Source: Aestuariivivens sediminicola (GTDB lineage: Bacteria > Bacteroidota > Bacteroidia > Flavobacteriales > Flavobacteriaceae). From it: DNA of 64,000 bases. The DNA lies in contig NZ_JAKMCM010000003.1 in the NCBI RefSeq assembly GCF_022662015.1, positions 124,001 through 188,000 on the forward strand. Reading direction: 5' to 3'. Shown piece after piece: positions 38,823 through 47,000 of the stretch. Every line of letters starts with the position of its first letter. Position 1 is the first letter of the stretch. Under the pieces are notes generated by a model, which saw only the letters and a program-made list of their open reading frames with translations, was not told the DNA's origin and made no database searches. The position numbers were made by a program, and so were the translations under genes.

Positions 38823-39059
38823 ATGAAATACAAGGTATATATCCTCTACAGTGAGAGATTGAATCAATATTATGTTGGTCAAACAGGTAATATTGAAAAG
38901 CGTTTGGAAGTTCATAACAAAGGAGGCAATAAGTATACAACCAGGGGTATGCCTTGGAAGTTGATTGATGCTTATTCATGTTCAAATCGTTCGGAAGCTG
39001 TCCGATTGGAAAGAAAAATAAAAAAGAGAGGTATTAAAAGATATCTTGACGAAAATTAA
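38823..39059 (+). CDS. Small GIY-YIG nuclease (UvrC-N/URI type), copy 1
   Basis: A 78-residue protein made of the GIY-YIG domain alone. VYIL stands for the first half-motif, YYVGQTGNIEKRL contains the second with the catalytic Arg27, and AVRLERKIKK carries the metal-binding glutamate. Residues TTRGMPWKLI are typical of the bacterial URI subgroup. Stand-alone members are common in Bacteroidota and their role is unsettled (DNA repair, restriction or mobile nuclease). The start codon lies 7 bases after the tRNA-like relic, so gene and relic move as a unit. Confidence 0.88.
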   Translation: MKYKVYILYSERLNQYYVGQTGNIEKRLEVHNKGGNKYTTRGMPWKLIDAYSCSNRSEAVRLERKIKKRGIKRYLDEN

Positions 39060-39061
39060 AT

Positions 39062-39154
39062 CGGGATGTGGCCTCTCGACACCTTGCCTGATAGGCAAGT
39101 GCTCGAGATAGACTTCGTCCGGTTAGCGTATCACGCCGATGGCGTGATGGTCGC
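39062..39154 (+). pseudogene. tRNA-Pro-like relic with hairpin insertion, unit 2
   Basis: Same as the relic at 38723 except C at 39134, which makes the anticodon-arm stem TCACG/CGTGA fully Watson-Crick paired. Confidence 0.75.
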
Positions 39155-39161
39155 TTGAATT

Positions 39162-39398
39162 ATGAAATACAAGGTATATATCCTCTACAGTGAGAGATTG
39201 AATCAATATTATGTTGGTCAAACAGGTAATATTGAAAAGCGTTTGGAAGTTCATAACAAAGGAGGCAATAAGTATACAACCAGGGGTATGCCTTGGAAGT
39301 TGATTGATGCTTATTCATGTTCAAATCGTTCGGAAGCTGTCCGATTGGAAAGAAAAATAAAAAAGAGAGGTATTAAAAGATATCTTGACGAAAATTAA
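39162..39398 (+). CDS. Small GIY-YIG nuclease (UvrC-N/URI type), copy 2
   Basis: 78 residues, identical in protein and DNA to copy 1. Its TAA ends two bases before the intact tRNA-Pro. Identity of the copies means a recent duplication (or an assembly artefact). Both would be on the same transcript as the tRNA if the promoter lies upstream of unit 1. Confidence 0.88.
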   Translation: MKYKVYILYSERLNQYYVGQTGNIEKRLEVHNKGGNKYTTRGMPWKLIDAYSCSNRSEAVRLERKIKKRGIKRYLDEN

Positions 39399-39400
39399 AT

Positions 39401-39475
39401 CGGGATGTGGCGCAGTCCGGTTAGCGTACACGGCTGGGGGCCGTGTGGTCGCAGGTTCAAATCCTGTCATCCCGA
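39401..39475 (+). tRNA. tRNA-Pro (anticodon GGG)
   Basis: Full cloverleaf: acceptor CGGGATG/CATCCCG, D-stem GCGC/GCGT, anticodon stem CACGG/CCGTG around loop CTGGGGG (anticodon GGG at 39436-39438), T-arm GCAGG-TTCAAAT-CCTGT and discriminator A. CCA is not encoded. It marks the border between the chromosomal left side and the AT-rich island to the right. Confidence 0.95.
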
Positions 39476-39514
39476 CATAATAAACTTATAAGTATCTATT
39501 TGTAAGTATTTTAT

Positions 39515-39565
39515 AAAATTCAAGGAACACAAAAAGAACACTTTTTTAAGAGTTCCTTGAATTTT
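39515..39565. repeat. 14-bp inverted repeat downstream of tRNA-Pro
   Basis: Perfect 14-bp arms (39515-39528 and 39552-39565, containing TTCAAGGAAC) around a 23-base loop, with a T run at 39562-39567. It may terminate tRNA transcription. Position just beyond a tRNA 3' end also suits an integrase core/arm site of an inserted element. Confidence 0.55.
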
Positions 39566-39770
39566 TTCAATCTATGCTAGTTTCATTTTAGATTAAGGAA
39601 AATAGAGAAAATAGACCTATGGCAAAAGTGATTTAGATTAGTTCATGTTCTCTAACCTTTTCCATTAAATTTGTCTTTCTCCAAGCCATTCCATACTCAG
39701 TGACCACATATCCATCATACTAGCTTCACCGCATTTAACGGTGCCAATTCTTTTTGTGTTTTGGTCATAT

Positions 39771-40034
39771 CTAATGCTTTTTATTAATGACTGGCTGAAG
39801 AGAATATTTCAATGTATTTATAGCTTTCCTAATTGTTTTATGGTCTTCTGATAATATCTTTTCTGTGCCTTTATAATGGTCAGATATACATTTATAAGAT
39901 AAATTAGTGTAAAGTGTTTTCATTTCAGCTAATAGCAATAGCGTTTTTTGATTTTGTGTTGGTACACCGCCTTGCGCTAAAATATCAATTTCAATTTGTT
40001 CTTTTCCGTACCTTTTCGGATGTTTCTTTGCCAT
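39771..40034 (-). CDS. Hypothetical protein of mobile-element region
   Basis: An 87-residue basic protein (MAKKHPKRYGKEQIEIDILAQGG start) predicted helical, with a lysine/isoleucine-rich middle. I do not recognise a family. It lies at the end of a minus-strand group with the BT4734-like gene and may be part of the replication or regulation set of the element. Confidence 0.5.
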   Translation of the reverse strand: MAKKHPKRYGKEQIEIDILAQGGVPTQNQKTLLLLAEMKTLYTNLSYKCISDHYKGTEKILSEDHKTIRKAINTLKYSLQPVINKKH

Positions 40035-40130
40035 AATTATCTAATTAGAATATACAACTGGTACATAATTACTATTAATAATCCATTTGACCTATAAAAA
40101 ACGAACAAACCTCTAAAGTTACTATTCTGG

Positions 40131-40316
40131 TTAATCCAATGCCTTCCTGAGTTTATCCCTGGACAAACCAATTTCTTTACCCATTTTACCACAGGTCTTA
40201 ATGTAACCACCAGCAAATTGCATCACCACTGGATTTTCATTCAATATGAGACACAGCACCAACTTCTGTGCTGGTGTTAGGTCCTTACTTTTTAATAAGA
40301 TATCAGATAGTATCAT
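40131..40316 (-). CDS. Small helix-turn-helix-like protein
   Basis: A 61-residue protein starting one base after the stop of the BT4734-like gene. The pattern LTPAQKLVLCLILNENP, then CGKMGKEIGLSRDKLRKALD resembles the winged-helix start of mobile-element replication initiators (helix-turn-helix around KEIGLSRDKLRKAL), but it stops early. It could be a truncated helix-turn-helix protein or a real small partner of the upstream gene. Confidence 0.5.
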   Translation of the reverse strand: MILSDILLKSKDLTPAQKLVLCLILNENPVVMQFAGGYIKTCGKMGKEIGLSRDKLRKALD

Positions 40317-40317
40317 C

Positions 40318-41526
40318 TTATTTCTTTTTATAGTATTTTTTGTTTAACATGTGTATCTCTGATTTATACAATGGGTAGTACTTCAGAATCGTATTCCTGT
40401 GCATGCCAGTGACAATTGATAATGACTTGATAGTGATTTTACCATCACACTCAAAGTCCCAATCTTTAATGGCATTTTCTATCTTCATTTTACTTTTAGC
40501 AACTCTATCAGAATTCAACACCTTCATAATCTCTTGTCGTTTTTCTCTTATGGTGATGTCGTAATCTGAATTAAATACAAATCTTCTTGATGCATTCTCT
40601 AAAGGCTGTATGTCTTCTACTGACATCACAGATTCTATGATGGTGTCTATATCTTTAACTGGTAGCGGTTCAAAACACATTGTTTGATTTATCCTGTTAA
40701 CGAACCTAAATAGTCGCTCTCTTTCTATAAATGGGTTCAAAGCTCTGTGCTGATATGCAATACCCGTTAATGTATTATTCCTATATCCATTCTTTATACT
40801 TCTAAATGGAATATGAGTTTTACTATAGTAAACTTTGGTTCTAAAATCATATATAACATCACCATTGAATTCTACATTCTCAATAAGTTCCTTCAGATTA
40901 TCATATCTAATCTCATTGTCAAAAAAGCACATTACATTAGGAATAGTACTGTTGTTATTATTATTCTCACTGTAATGTGCTTTTTTCTTTTCAGTAGAGG
41001 TCAAGTCTTTGGCTACCCATACTTCAGAATTGGAATTGATATAGATATCAGGGTCATAAGACAATACATTCAACTGACTTAACTTCCTAGCACCATTATC
41101 AGGTTTAATTCCCAATTCATTTGATATGAGATTGTAGTTGGTCTTGTAGTTATACTTGTTAAGATTATCAACCTTCACAAGGGCACCCCTTCCATAACCT
41201 GATAATGAAAGCCACGTTGCATATATAAGCGGGTTATTAAAATCAATATTGGTGCTGTCATCTATATCAATATATATATACCCTGTACTATCGATAAGAT
41301 TTGCATTCCTTCTATAAGAATCGAAAGTGAAGTTAAGCGTGTAACACGGCAAGAGGTTTCGCTTAATATTGGAATACCTTAAATCATTCTTATAATAGAT
41401 ATCTCTGGCTTCTTCAATTAGATATTGGTTATAATCTCCGTATTGGATTGTGTTCAAATAGTCTTGAATGCTGATTGACCCAAGCACGGTACTAGAACTG
41501 GTAACGCATTTGTAATAATTAATCAT
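40318..41526 (-). CDS. BT4734-like (VirE N-domain) mobile-element protein
   Basis: A 402-residue protein. The N-terminal part, with a GYIYIDIDDSTN acidic strand, SLSGYGRGALVKV and KPDNGARKLSQLNVLSYDPDIYIN, fits the BT4734/BF3469 N-terminal domain found beside primase-helicase domains in Bacteroidota integrative elements. The acidic DID and the lone arginines recall primase-polymerase active sites. A helical C-terminal half follows, ending in a probable helix-turn-helix (KSLSIVTGMHRNTILKYYPLYK). It likely serves replication or mobilisation of the island. Confidence 0.7.
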   Translation of the reverse strand: MINYYKCVTSSSTVLGSISIQDYLNTIQYGDYNQYLIEEARDIYYKNDLRYSNIKRNLLPCYTLNFTFDSYRRNANLIDSTGYIYIDIDDSTNIDFNNPLIYATWLSLSGYGRGALVKVDNLNKYNYKTNYNLISNELGIKPDNGARKLSQLNVLSYDPDIYINSNSEVWVAKDLTSTEKKKAHYSENNNNNSTIPNVMCFFDNEIRYDNLKELIENVEFNGDVIYDFRTKVYYSKTHIPFRSIKNGYRNNTLTGIAYQHRALNPFIERERLFRFVNRINQTMCFEPLPVKDIDTIIESVMSVEDIQPLENASRRFVFNSDYDITIREKRQEIMKVLNSDRVAKSKMKIENAIKDWDFECDGKITIKSLSIVTGMHRNTILKYYPLYKSEIHMLNKKYYKKK

Positions 41527-41744
41527 GATTAAAAAAATATTTTAATCGAATGCTTCTTGAAATAGTTTTTTGCAGATTTTTAAACTATTTATATAGTAGA
41601 GAAAGCATTTCGGGTATCTTGTCCAGATTGCTCCAACAATCCGACTTGCAAACAAGGTTTTATTATGGTCATAAGACCCAAGAAGAGGTGGTATCAATAG
41701 CAAGTGAATACTGCCTTTTCTTATTATGGTTGCGGTTGAAAGCT

Positions 41745-42020
41745 TTATAGTTTAACCACATGTTCATCGTAAAGTTTTTTCATCCTTGATAGGATGTTAT
41801 ATCTGCCATTTTTAACACTGTTATAGGCTTTATCCGAGGTTTCTGGAAGTTTATATATCATATTAGTCCAATGGGATTTAAGCTTCTTAAAAGCGATGTT
41901 TTGCTCCCTGTATTCATTAAGAAAGTATAGCAGAACCAAGGCATCAATTCGTTGCCTGACCGTTAGATTTTTCAGGTCCTTATTCAGACCCCACTTTTTG
42001 TTTTGTTTGTTTTCCATCAT
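41745..42020 (-). CDS. Hypothetical protein of mobile-element region
   Basis: A 91-residue, basic, all-helical protein (KWGLNKDLKNLTVRQRIDAL, later LSRMKKLYDEHVVKL). No family recognised. It precedes the BT4734-like gene on the same strand with a 218-base gap that shows no other gene. Confidence 0.45.
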   Translation of the reverse strand: MMENKQNKKWGLNKDLKNLTVRQRIDALVLLYFLNEYREQNIAFKKLKSHWTNMIYKLPETSDKAYNSVKNGRYNILSRMKKLYDEHVVKL

Positions 42021-42062
42021 ATATGTTTTTCAAATCGTTATTTATTTATAAATATGTGAAAG

Positions 42063-42085
42063 TGTGACGATGTCACATTTTTTTT
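42063..42085 (+). repeat. Hairpin TGTGAC-GAT-GTCACA with T run
   Basis: Perfect 6-bp arms around GAT (42063-42077) followed by a long T run to 42085. It could be a short intrinsic terminator for plus-strand transcription or an operator for the minus-strand gene starting at 42020. Confidence 0.4.
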
Positions 42086-42114
42086 GTACCAAATACTATG
42101 TATTGAACCTATAC

Positions 42115-42122
42115 TATATTTG
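42115..42122 (+). promoter_or_regulatory. Plus-strand -7 promoter box without an obvious gene
   Basis: TATATTTG, a perfect TAnnTTTG match. The first downstream ATG (42161) opens only a 13-codon frame, so any transcript would be a leader or small RNA antisense to the Gp37/Gp68 gene. Confidence 0.3.
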
Positions 42123-42235
42123 TGGACGATTTTTGTTTGTATATACATTGAAAATAATTTATGGTGACGCAAAAAAGGACCCAACGGTTGATGATGATAT
42201 AACATCGACAACACCGATGGGTCACAACATCAAAA

Positions 42236-43000
42236 TTAGCTTGGAAATTCCCTGACCTTCAACGATTCTGGGAATTCGTTGATATCCTTGGCATGCCTAT
42301 CACGCAAGCCAAGCTCATAATGTAAATGGGTTCCCAATTGCTTCACGAACACTGCCATTTGGGCCATTTTGCATACGTCTGCCACATATTCCAACCACTC
42401 CAGCTTACATGGACGATATCGGTATTGGCCGTTGTTATTACCGCTTTCACCACCAAGTATGGCCCATTGGTAATATTGGGTTAATATTGGCAGATATTCA
42501 GCCAATTCGATGAATTCCAACAATGGCTCAAATGATATAAATCTCACCCGTGCTGGCACTTCTGATAATGTTGATATCCTATGTCTGGTGGCATTGTTTT
42601 CAACAGTTACGCCCAGCCAAACGTTGTCATAACCATCGCCCCAATCTTCAGGCAAACAGTCCAGAATTCGCTCAGGTCGCTTGGTTAGTATCTGATAAGT
42701 CAGGTGAGGCGTATTACGAATTATATCCCAAGCTTCATCTCGCCATTGGTCCGCTTCTTCAATGAAGAAATCTGACCATGAACAAGTAAATACCCTCTTG
42801 GCTTCTGTTAGTTTATGAGGATAGTTGAACGTAGTCTTGCCTCTGACAACGACCTTGGCATCTTGCCCATATTTCATTTTATCTCGATACATATAACAGA
42901 ATTTGCATCCATCTGATATCTTATGGCATCCATGCCACGGGTTCCAAGTTTCATCCGTCCATTCTATGGTGGTACCCACGGAAATTTCCTTTTTTTTCAT
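42236..43000 (-). CDS. Phage Gp37/Gp68-family protein (DUF5131)
   Basis: A 254-residue protein opening TIEWTDETWNPWHGCHKIS. The cysteines in GCHKISDGCKFCYMYR give the C-x7-C-x2-C pattern typical of the family, which is thought to bind an iron-sulfur cluster like radical-SAM enzymes. Further family marks are YQILTKRPER, VWLGVTVEN, RFISFEPLLE and WAILGGESG. Members occur in phages and mobile elements; their reaction is not established. It is encoded on the island's minus strand, away from the metal genes. Confidence 0.88.
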   Translation of the reverse strand: MKKKEISVGTTIEWTDETWNPWHGCHKISDGCKFCYMYRDKMKYGQDAKVVVRGKTTFNYPHKLTEAKRVFTCSWSDFFIEEADQWRDEAWDIIRNTPHLTYQILTKRPERILDCLPEDWGDGYDNVWLGVTVENNATRHRISTLSEVPARVRFISFEPLLEFIELAEYLPILTQYYQWAILGGESGNNNGQYRYRPCKLEWLEYVADVCKMAQMAVFVKQLGTHLHYELGLRDRHAKDINEFPESLKVREFPS

Positions 43001-43470
43001 AATTATTATATGATTTAATTGACATCCGATTTTTATAACACACGATGCGGACTAATCATCGTACAACAATAAATATGTAGCTGTGACATGAAAAGTCACT
43101 TGTGAGGATGACATTTATAAGAATAAAATGTTTTTTTCAGTATTTATGGGGCCTAAGAGATGGTAAAAAATTTCAAAATGGTTCGTCTAACGGGACCTTT
43201 TTTAAAGAATTCAATCATGCCACCCCATTTCGATAATGCCTAAAAACGATTCCCAGACTATTTAGAGGACCTAGAGGATGCCACGGATTTATTGGCACAT
43301 TGAGCTTACCTTGAGGTGCGTTTTAAACCCGAAACCACAATGATAAATACCCTTGTTTCCGAATTTATTTCGGGATAATGACATGAATTAATCACATATA
43401 ACATGTTTTGCATAATGCGGATATCGTGCTAACCATTAAACAACGTGCTAAAAAAAGACAACAACCCTTT

Positions 43471-43485
43471 TGCAACACCATTGCA
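43471..43485. promoter_or_regulatory. Candidate metal-regulator operator, module 1
   Basis: TGCAACACCATTGCA, TGCA-N7-TGCA with TGCAA/TTGCA arms, ending 12 bases before the -7 box at 43498. Same architecture as 49997-50011. Confidence 0.5.
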
Positions 43486-43497
43486 TTAAATAATTTA

Positions 43498-43505
43498 TAT
43501 ATTTG
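43498..43505 (+). promoter_or_regulatory. -7 promoter box of metal module 1
   Basis: TATATTTG, a perfect TAnnTTTG match, with only 10 bases to the ATG at 43516. The transcript would be nearly leaderless, and the longer frame from 43408 would begin upstream of the promoter. Confidence 0.6.
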
Positions 43506-43515
43506 TTTAAATTAT

Positions 43516-43911
43516 ATGAAAATATTTTTCTCCATATCAATGTCTATTTTATTCTTTTTTCAAGGGATTAGCATAGATATGGACTTTTGTGGTCCAATTA
43601 AAGAAATTTCAAATGTTATTAACCATTATCAAGACCATAAAGTTCATGGCGACTCTTTCTTTGAATATGTAGTTGAAGACTACTTTGGCAGTGATACTAA
43701 AAATGAAGAGCATCACCATAACCCAGATAAGGAGAATACACCTGTCCATTCCCATAATCAGTGTTGTCACCCTTTGGTATTGATTATTGCGAACAACAAT
43801 TTGGATTTAACCAATAGACTAAAGTTTGAAGAGAAAAAACAGTATAATTTACATAAAGTAAACTTCACTTCCAGATATTTGGAATCACTTTTCCAGCCAC
43901 CAAGGGCGTAA
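43516..43911 (+). CDS. HYC_CC_PP-like exported protein preceding the CzcA-type pump
   Basis: 131 residues from ATG 43516; the frame is open from 43408, but the promoter box at 43498 and the signal peptide MKIFFSISMSILFFF support the later start. Three spaced features match the HYC_CC_PP family that precedes CusA genes in Bacteroidota: FCGP in place of HYCG, QCCHP and a final FQPPRA. A His-rich segment (EEHHHNPD, HSHNQCCH) suggests metal binding in the periplasm. Function is not established. It is 122 bases before the pump gene. Confidence 0.65.
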   Translation: MKIFFSISMSILFFFQGISIDMDFCGPIKEISNVINHYQDHKVHGDSFFEYVVEDYFGSDTKNEEHHHNPDKENTPVHSHNQCCHPLVLIIANNNLDLTNRLKFEEKKQYNLHKVNFTSRYLESLFQPPRA

Positions 43912-44033
43912 TTCAGTTTTTTTAAAGGATAACTATATCCAATTTTGAACCTATAAGGTTCTTATCACTTCAAGTGATTCTAATTTTATTATCAGAATCG
44001 TACTGAAAATTTAACTGAATTAATACATTTTCT

Positions 44034-47000
44034 ATGATTAATAAAATCATTGATTTTTCAATCAATAACAAATTCATTATTGGTTTGCTTACGCTTACCA
44101 TTATTGGAGCAGGTATTTGGAGTATGACCCAAGTTCCCATCGATGCGGTTCCAGATATTACCAACAACCAAGTGCAGGTCATTACACAAGCACCTAATTT
44201 AGGTACAGAAGATATTGAACAAATTGTAACTTATCCTGTCGAGGTAGCAATGAGCAACCTTCCCAATGTGCAGGAAATTAGGTCAATTTCTCGTTTTGGC
44301 TTATCTGTGGTTACCATTGTGTTTGACGATGATATGGGAACATATCTTCCTCGACAATTAGTAGCAGAAAAACTAAACGAAGTCAAAGAGCAAATTCCAG
44401 CAGGTTTTGGAGAACCCACAATGGGGCCTATTTCAACAGGTTTGGGAGAAATTTACCAATACACATTAAAAGTAGCACCAGAGTATAAAGACAACTACAC
44501 CATTGCGGACTTGCGTTCTATACAAGATTGGATAGTACAACGTCAAATGGCTATGGTTGAAGGTGTGGTTGAAGTAAATGCGATAGGTGGTAAAATTAAG
44601 CAATACGAAGTCGCTGTTGACCCAAACGATTTAAACGCTATTGGATTGACTATAACAGATGTGTTTAATGCACTTGAAGCTAATAATCAAAATACAGGCG
44701 GTGCTTACATCGAAAAAAACCACCAAGCTAATTTTATTCGTGGAGAAGGCTTGGTTCGTAGTTTAGAGGATATTAAAAAAATAACGGTCAAGAACATTAA
44801 TAATATTCCTGTAACTATTGGAGATATTGCTACTGTTCAATTTGGTTCTGCTATTCGTTACGGAGCATTAACACAAGATGGTGAAGGTGAAGTTGTAGGT
44901 GGATTGGTGATGATGCTTAAAGGCGCTAATTCTAATGATGTTATCGTCAATGTAAAGGAGCGAATGGCTCAAATAGAAAAGTCATTACCTGAAGGAATTA
45001 TTATTGAATCATTGTTAGACCGAAGTAAATTAATTGGAGAAACAACCTCTACAGTTGCAATCAATTTAATTGAAGGTGCATTGATAGTCATTTTCGTTCT
45101 TATTTTCTTGTTAGGAAACTGGCGAGGTGGTTTAATAGTAGCTTCAACCATTCCATTGTCTTTGCTGTTTGCTTTTATATTGATGAATGTATTTGACGTA
45201 TGGGCAAATCTAATGAGCTTGGGTGCGATTGATTTTGGAATTATTGTAGATGGAGCAGTAATAATAGTAGAGAGTACAGTATTTCTCATTACATCCCAAG
45301 TACTAAAAAAGAAGAGCCTTACAGCAAAAGAACGAGATAAAGTGGTTTCAAATGCTTCGAAAAAAATGATGAATGCTGCGTTTTTCGGTCAGCTTATTAT
45401 TCTTATTGTTTTTCTTCCAATTCTTGCTTTACAAGGTATCGAAGGTAAAATGTTTAAGCCAATGGCTTTGACTTTTATTTTCGCAATGATTGGTGCAATG
45501 GTACTTTGTCTTACCTATGTGCCAATGATGTCTGCATTGGTATTAAGAGTACCAAAAAATAATAAAAAATCCTATGGCGATAGATTTGTACATTGGGTAG
45601 AAGACAAATATCAACCGTTATTGGTAAGAGCATTGCAAAAAGGAAAATGGATTATAAGTATTGCAGTCGTACTATTCGGAATTACAGTTTTTATGTTTAC
45701 CCGAATGGGTGGTGAGTTCATTCCACAACTCGATGAAGGTGATATTGCATTTCACGCCATATTAAAACCAGGAAGCTCACTTACCGAAACTATCCAAACA
45801 ACTACAAAAATTGAGCAAATTATAAAGGCTGAATTTCCAGAAGTCGAAAAAATAGTTAGTCGTATTGGTGTTGCAGAAATACCGACCGACCCAATGCCAA
45901 TGGATTTAGCGGATGTTTTTGTTATTCTAAAGCCTAAAAGCGAATGGACAACTGTAGAGACAAAAGATGAACTCATTGAAAAAATGAAAGAAGCTGTGGA
46001 AATAATTCCTGGTGTGAACTATGAGTTTACACAACCTATTGAAATGCGCTTTAATGAGTTGCTTGAAGGTGTTCGAGAAGATATTGCTATCAAGCTGTAT
46101 GGCGAAGATATCGATGTGTTGTCTCAAAAATCCGAAGAAATATCTAAGATTATTGCAGGCACAGAAGGTATTGGCGATATGAAAGCGGAAGCCACAACTG
46201 GTTTACCACAAATGACCATTAATTACAATAGGAATAAATTAGCACAATATGGTCTTCAAATAAATACACTAAATCAAACAGTTCAATCCGCATTTGCAGG
46301 TGGTATAGCAGGTGTGATTTTTGAAGGAGAAAAACGCTTTGATTTAGTGGTGCGTTTAAGTTCTCAAAACCGAAAGGATATTTCAGATGTTAAAAATTTG
46401 TACATCAATCTACCTTCGGGTGCTCAAATTCCATTACGTGAAATTGCGGATGTTAGCTACAAATCAGGACCAATGCAAATAAGCAGAGATAATACTAACA
46501 GAAGAACCTATGTGGGTATAAATGTGAGAGGAAGAGATGTAAAGTCATTGGTGACCGAAATTAAATCAAAATTAGATGCACAATTAGAATTACCTTCTGG
46601 CTATTTCATTCGTTACGGTGGTGCATTTGAGAATTTAGAACGGGCAAGTAATCGTTTGAAAACCGTTGTACCCATTGCATTGTTACTCATTTTTATACTC
46701 ATTTATTTTGCGCTAAAATCATTACCTCAAACGCTAATGATTTACATTGCTATTCCTATGGCAACTATTGGTGGTGTTGTAGCATTATGGTTAAGAGATA
46801 TGCCATTTAGCATTTCAGCTGGTGTTGGTTTCATTGTACTATTTGGTGTAGCGGTTTTAAATGGTTTGGTGATGATTAGCGGACTTAACGAGTTAAAAGA
46901 GGAAGGTGTAACCAATCTAAAAGATAGAATTATAGAAGGCACTAAACGAAGAATCAGACCTATTATGTTAACAGCATTTACAGATGTGTTAGGCTTTTTA

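Larger units (their letters stand above)
38721..39411 (+). repeat. Tandem 339-bp repeat running into tRNA-Pro
   Basis: Unit 1 is 38721-39059 and unit 2 is 39060-39398; a third start (ATCGGGATGTGGC, 39399-39411) is the 5' end of the intact tRNA-Pro. The units differ at one base only (T at 38795, C at 39134). Each holds a disrupted tRNA-Pro-like segment and then a GIY-YIG gene. Confidence 0.95.
43001..43515. other. Intergenic region before the metal-resistance modules, possible coding remnant
   Basis: This 515-base stretch holds no intact gene. Plus-strand 43244-43378 reads like coding sequence (KRFPDYLEDLEDATDLLAH, then after one TGA at 43301, AYLEVRFKPETT...), which may be a decayed gene end. 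The right end carries the TGCA-N7-TGCA site (43471-43485) and a -7 box (43498-43505). Confidence 0.3.

Noticed and set aside
38721-39398. CRISPR-like interpretation of the tandem repeat
   Set aside because: Two units of 339 bp containing a gene each, with no short repeats and unique spacers.
39727-39743. Small hairpin CACCG-N7-CGGTG beyond tRNA-Pro
   Set aside because: Only 5-bp arms and no clean T run next to the stem, so not called a terminator.
41550-41750. 66-codon plus-strand frame opposite the mobile-element genes
   Set aside because: No signal, domain or promoter, and composition like non-coding DNA; treated as chance.
43244-43378. Coding-like stretch with one in-frame TGA before the first metal gene
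   Set aside because: Only about 45 codons, no recognisable family and no partner sequence in the window, so I mention it as a possible remnant and do not call a pseudogene.
43408-43515. Upstream extension of the first HYC_CC_PP-like protein (36 extra residues)
   Set aside because: It would start upstream of the -7 box and put basic, non-signal residues before a clear signal peptide.
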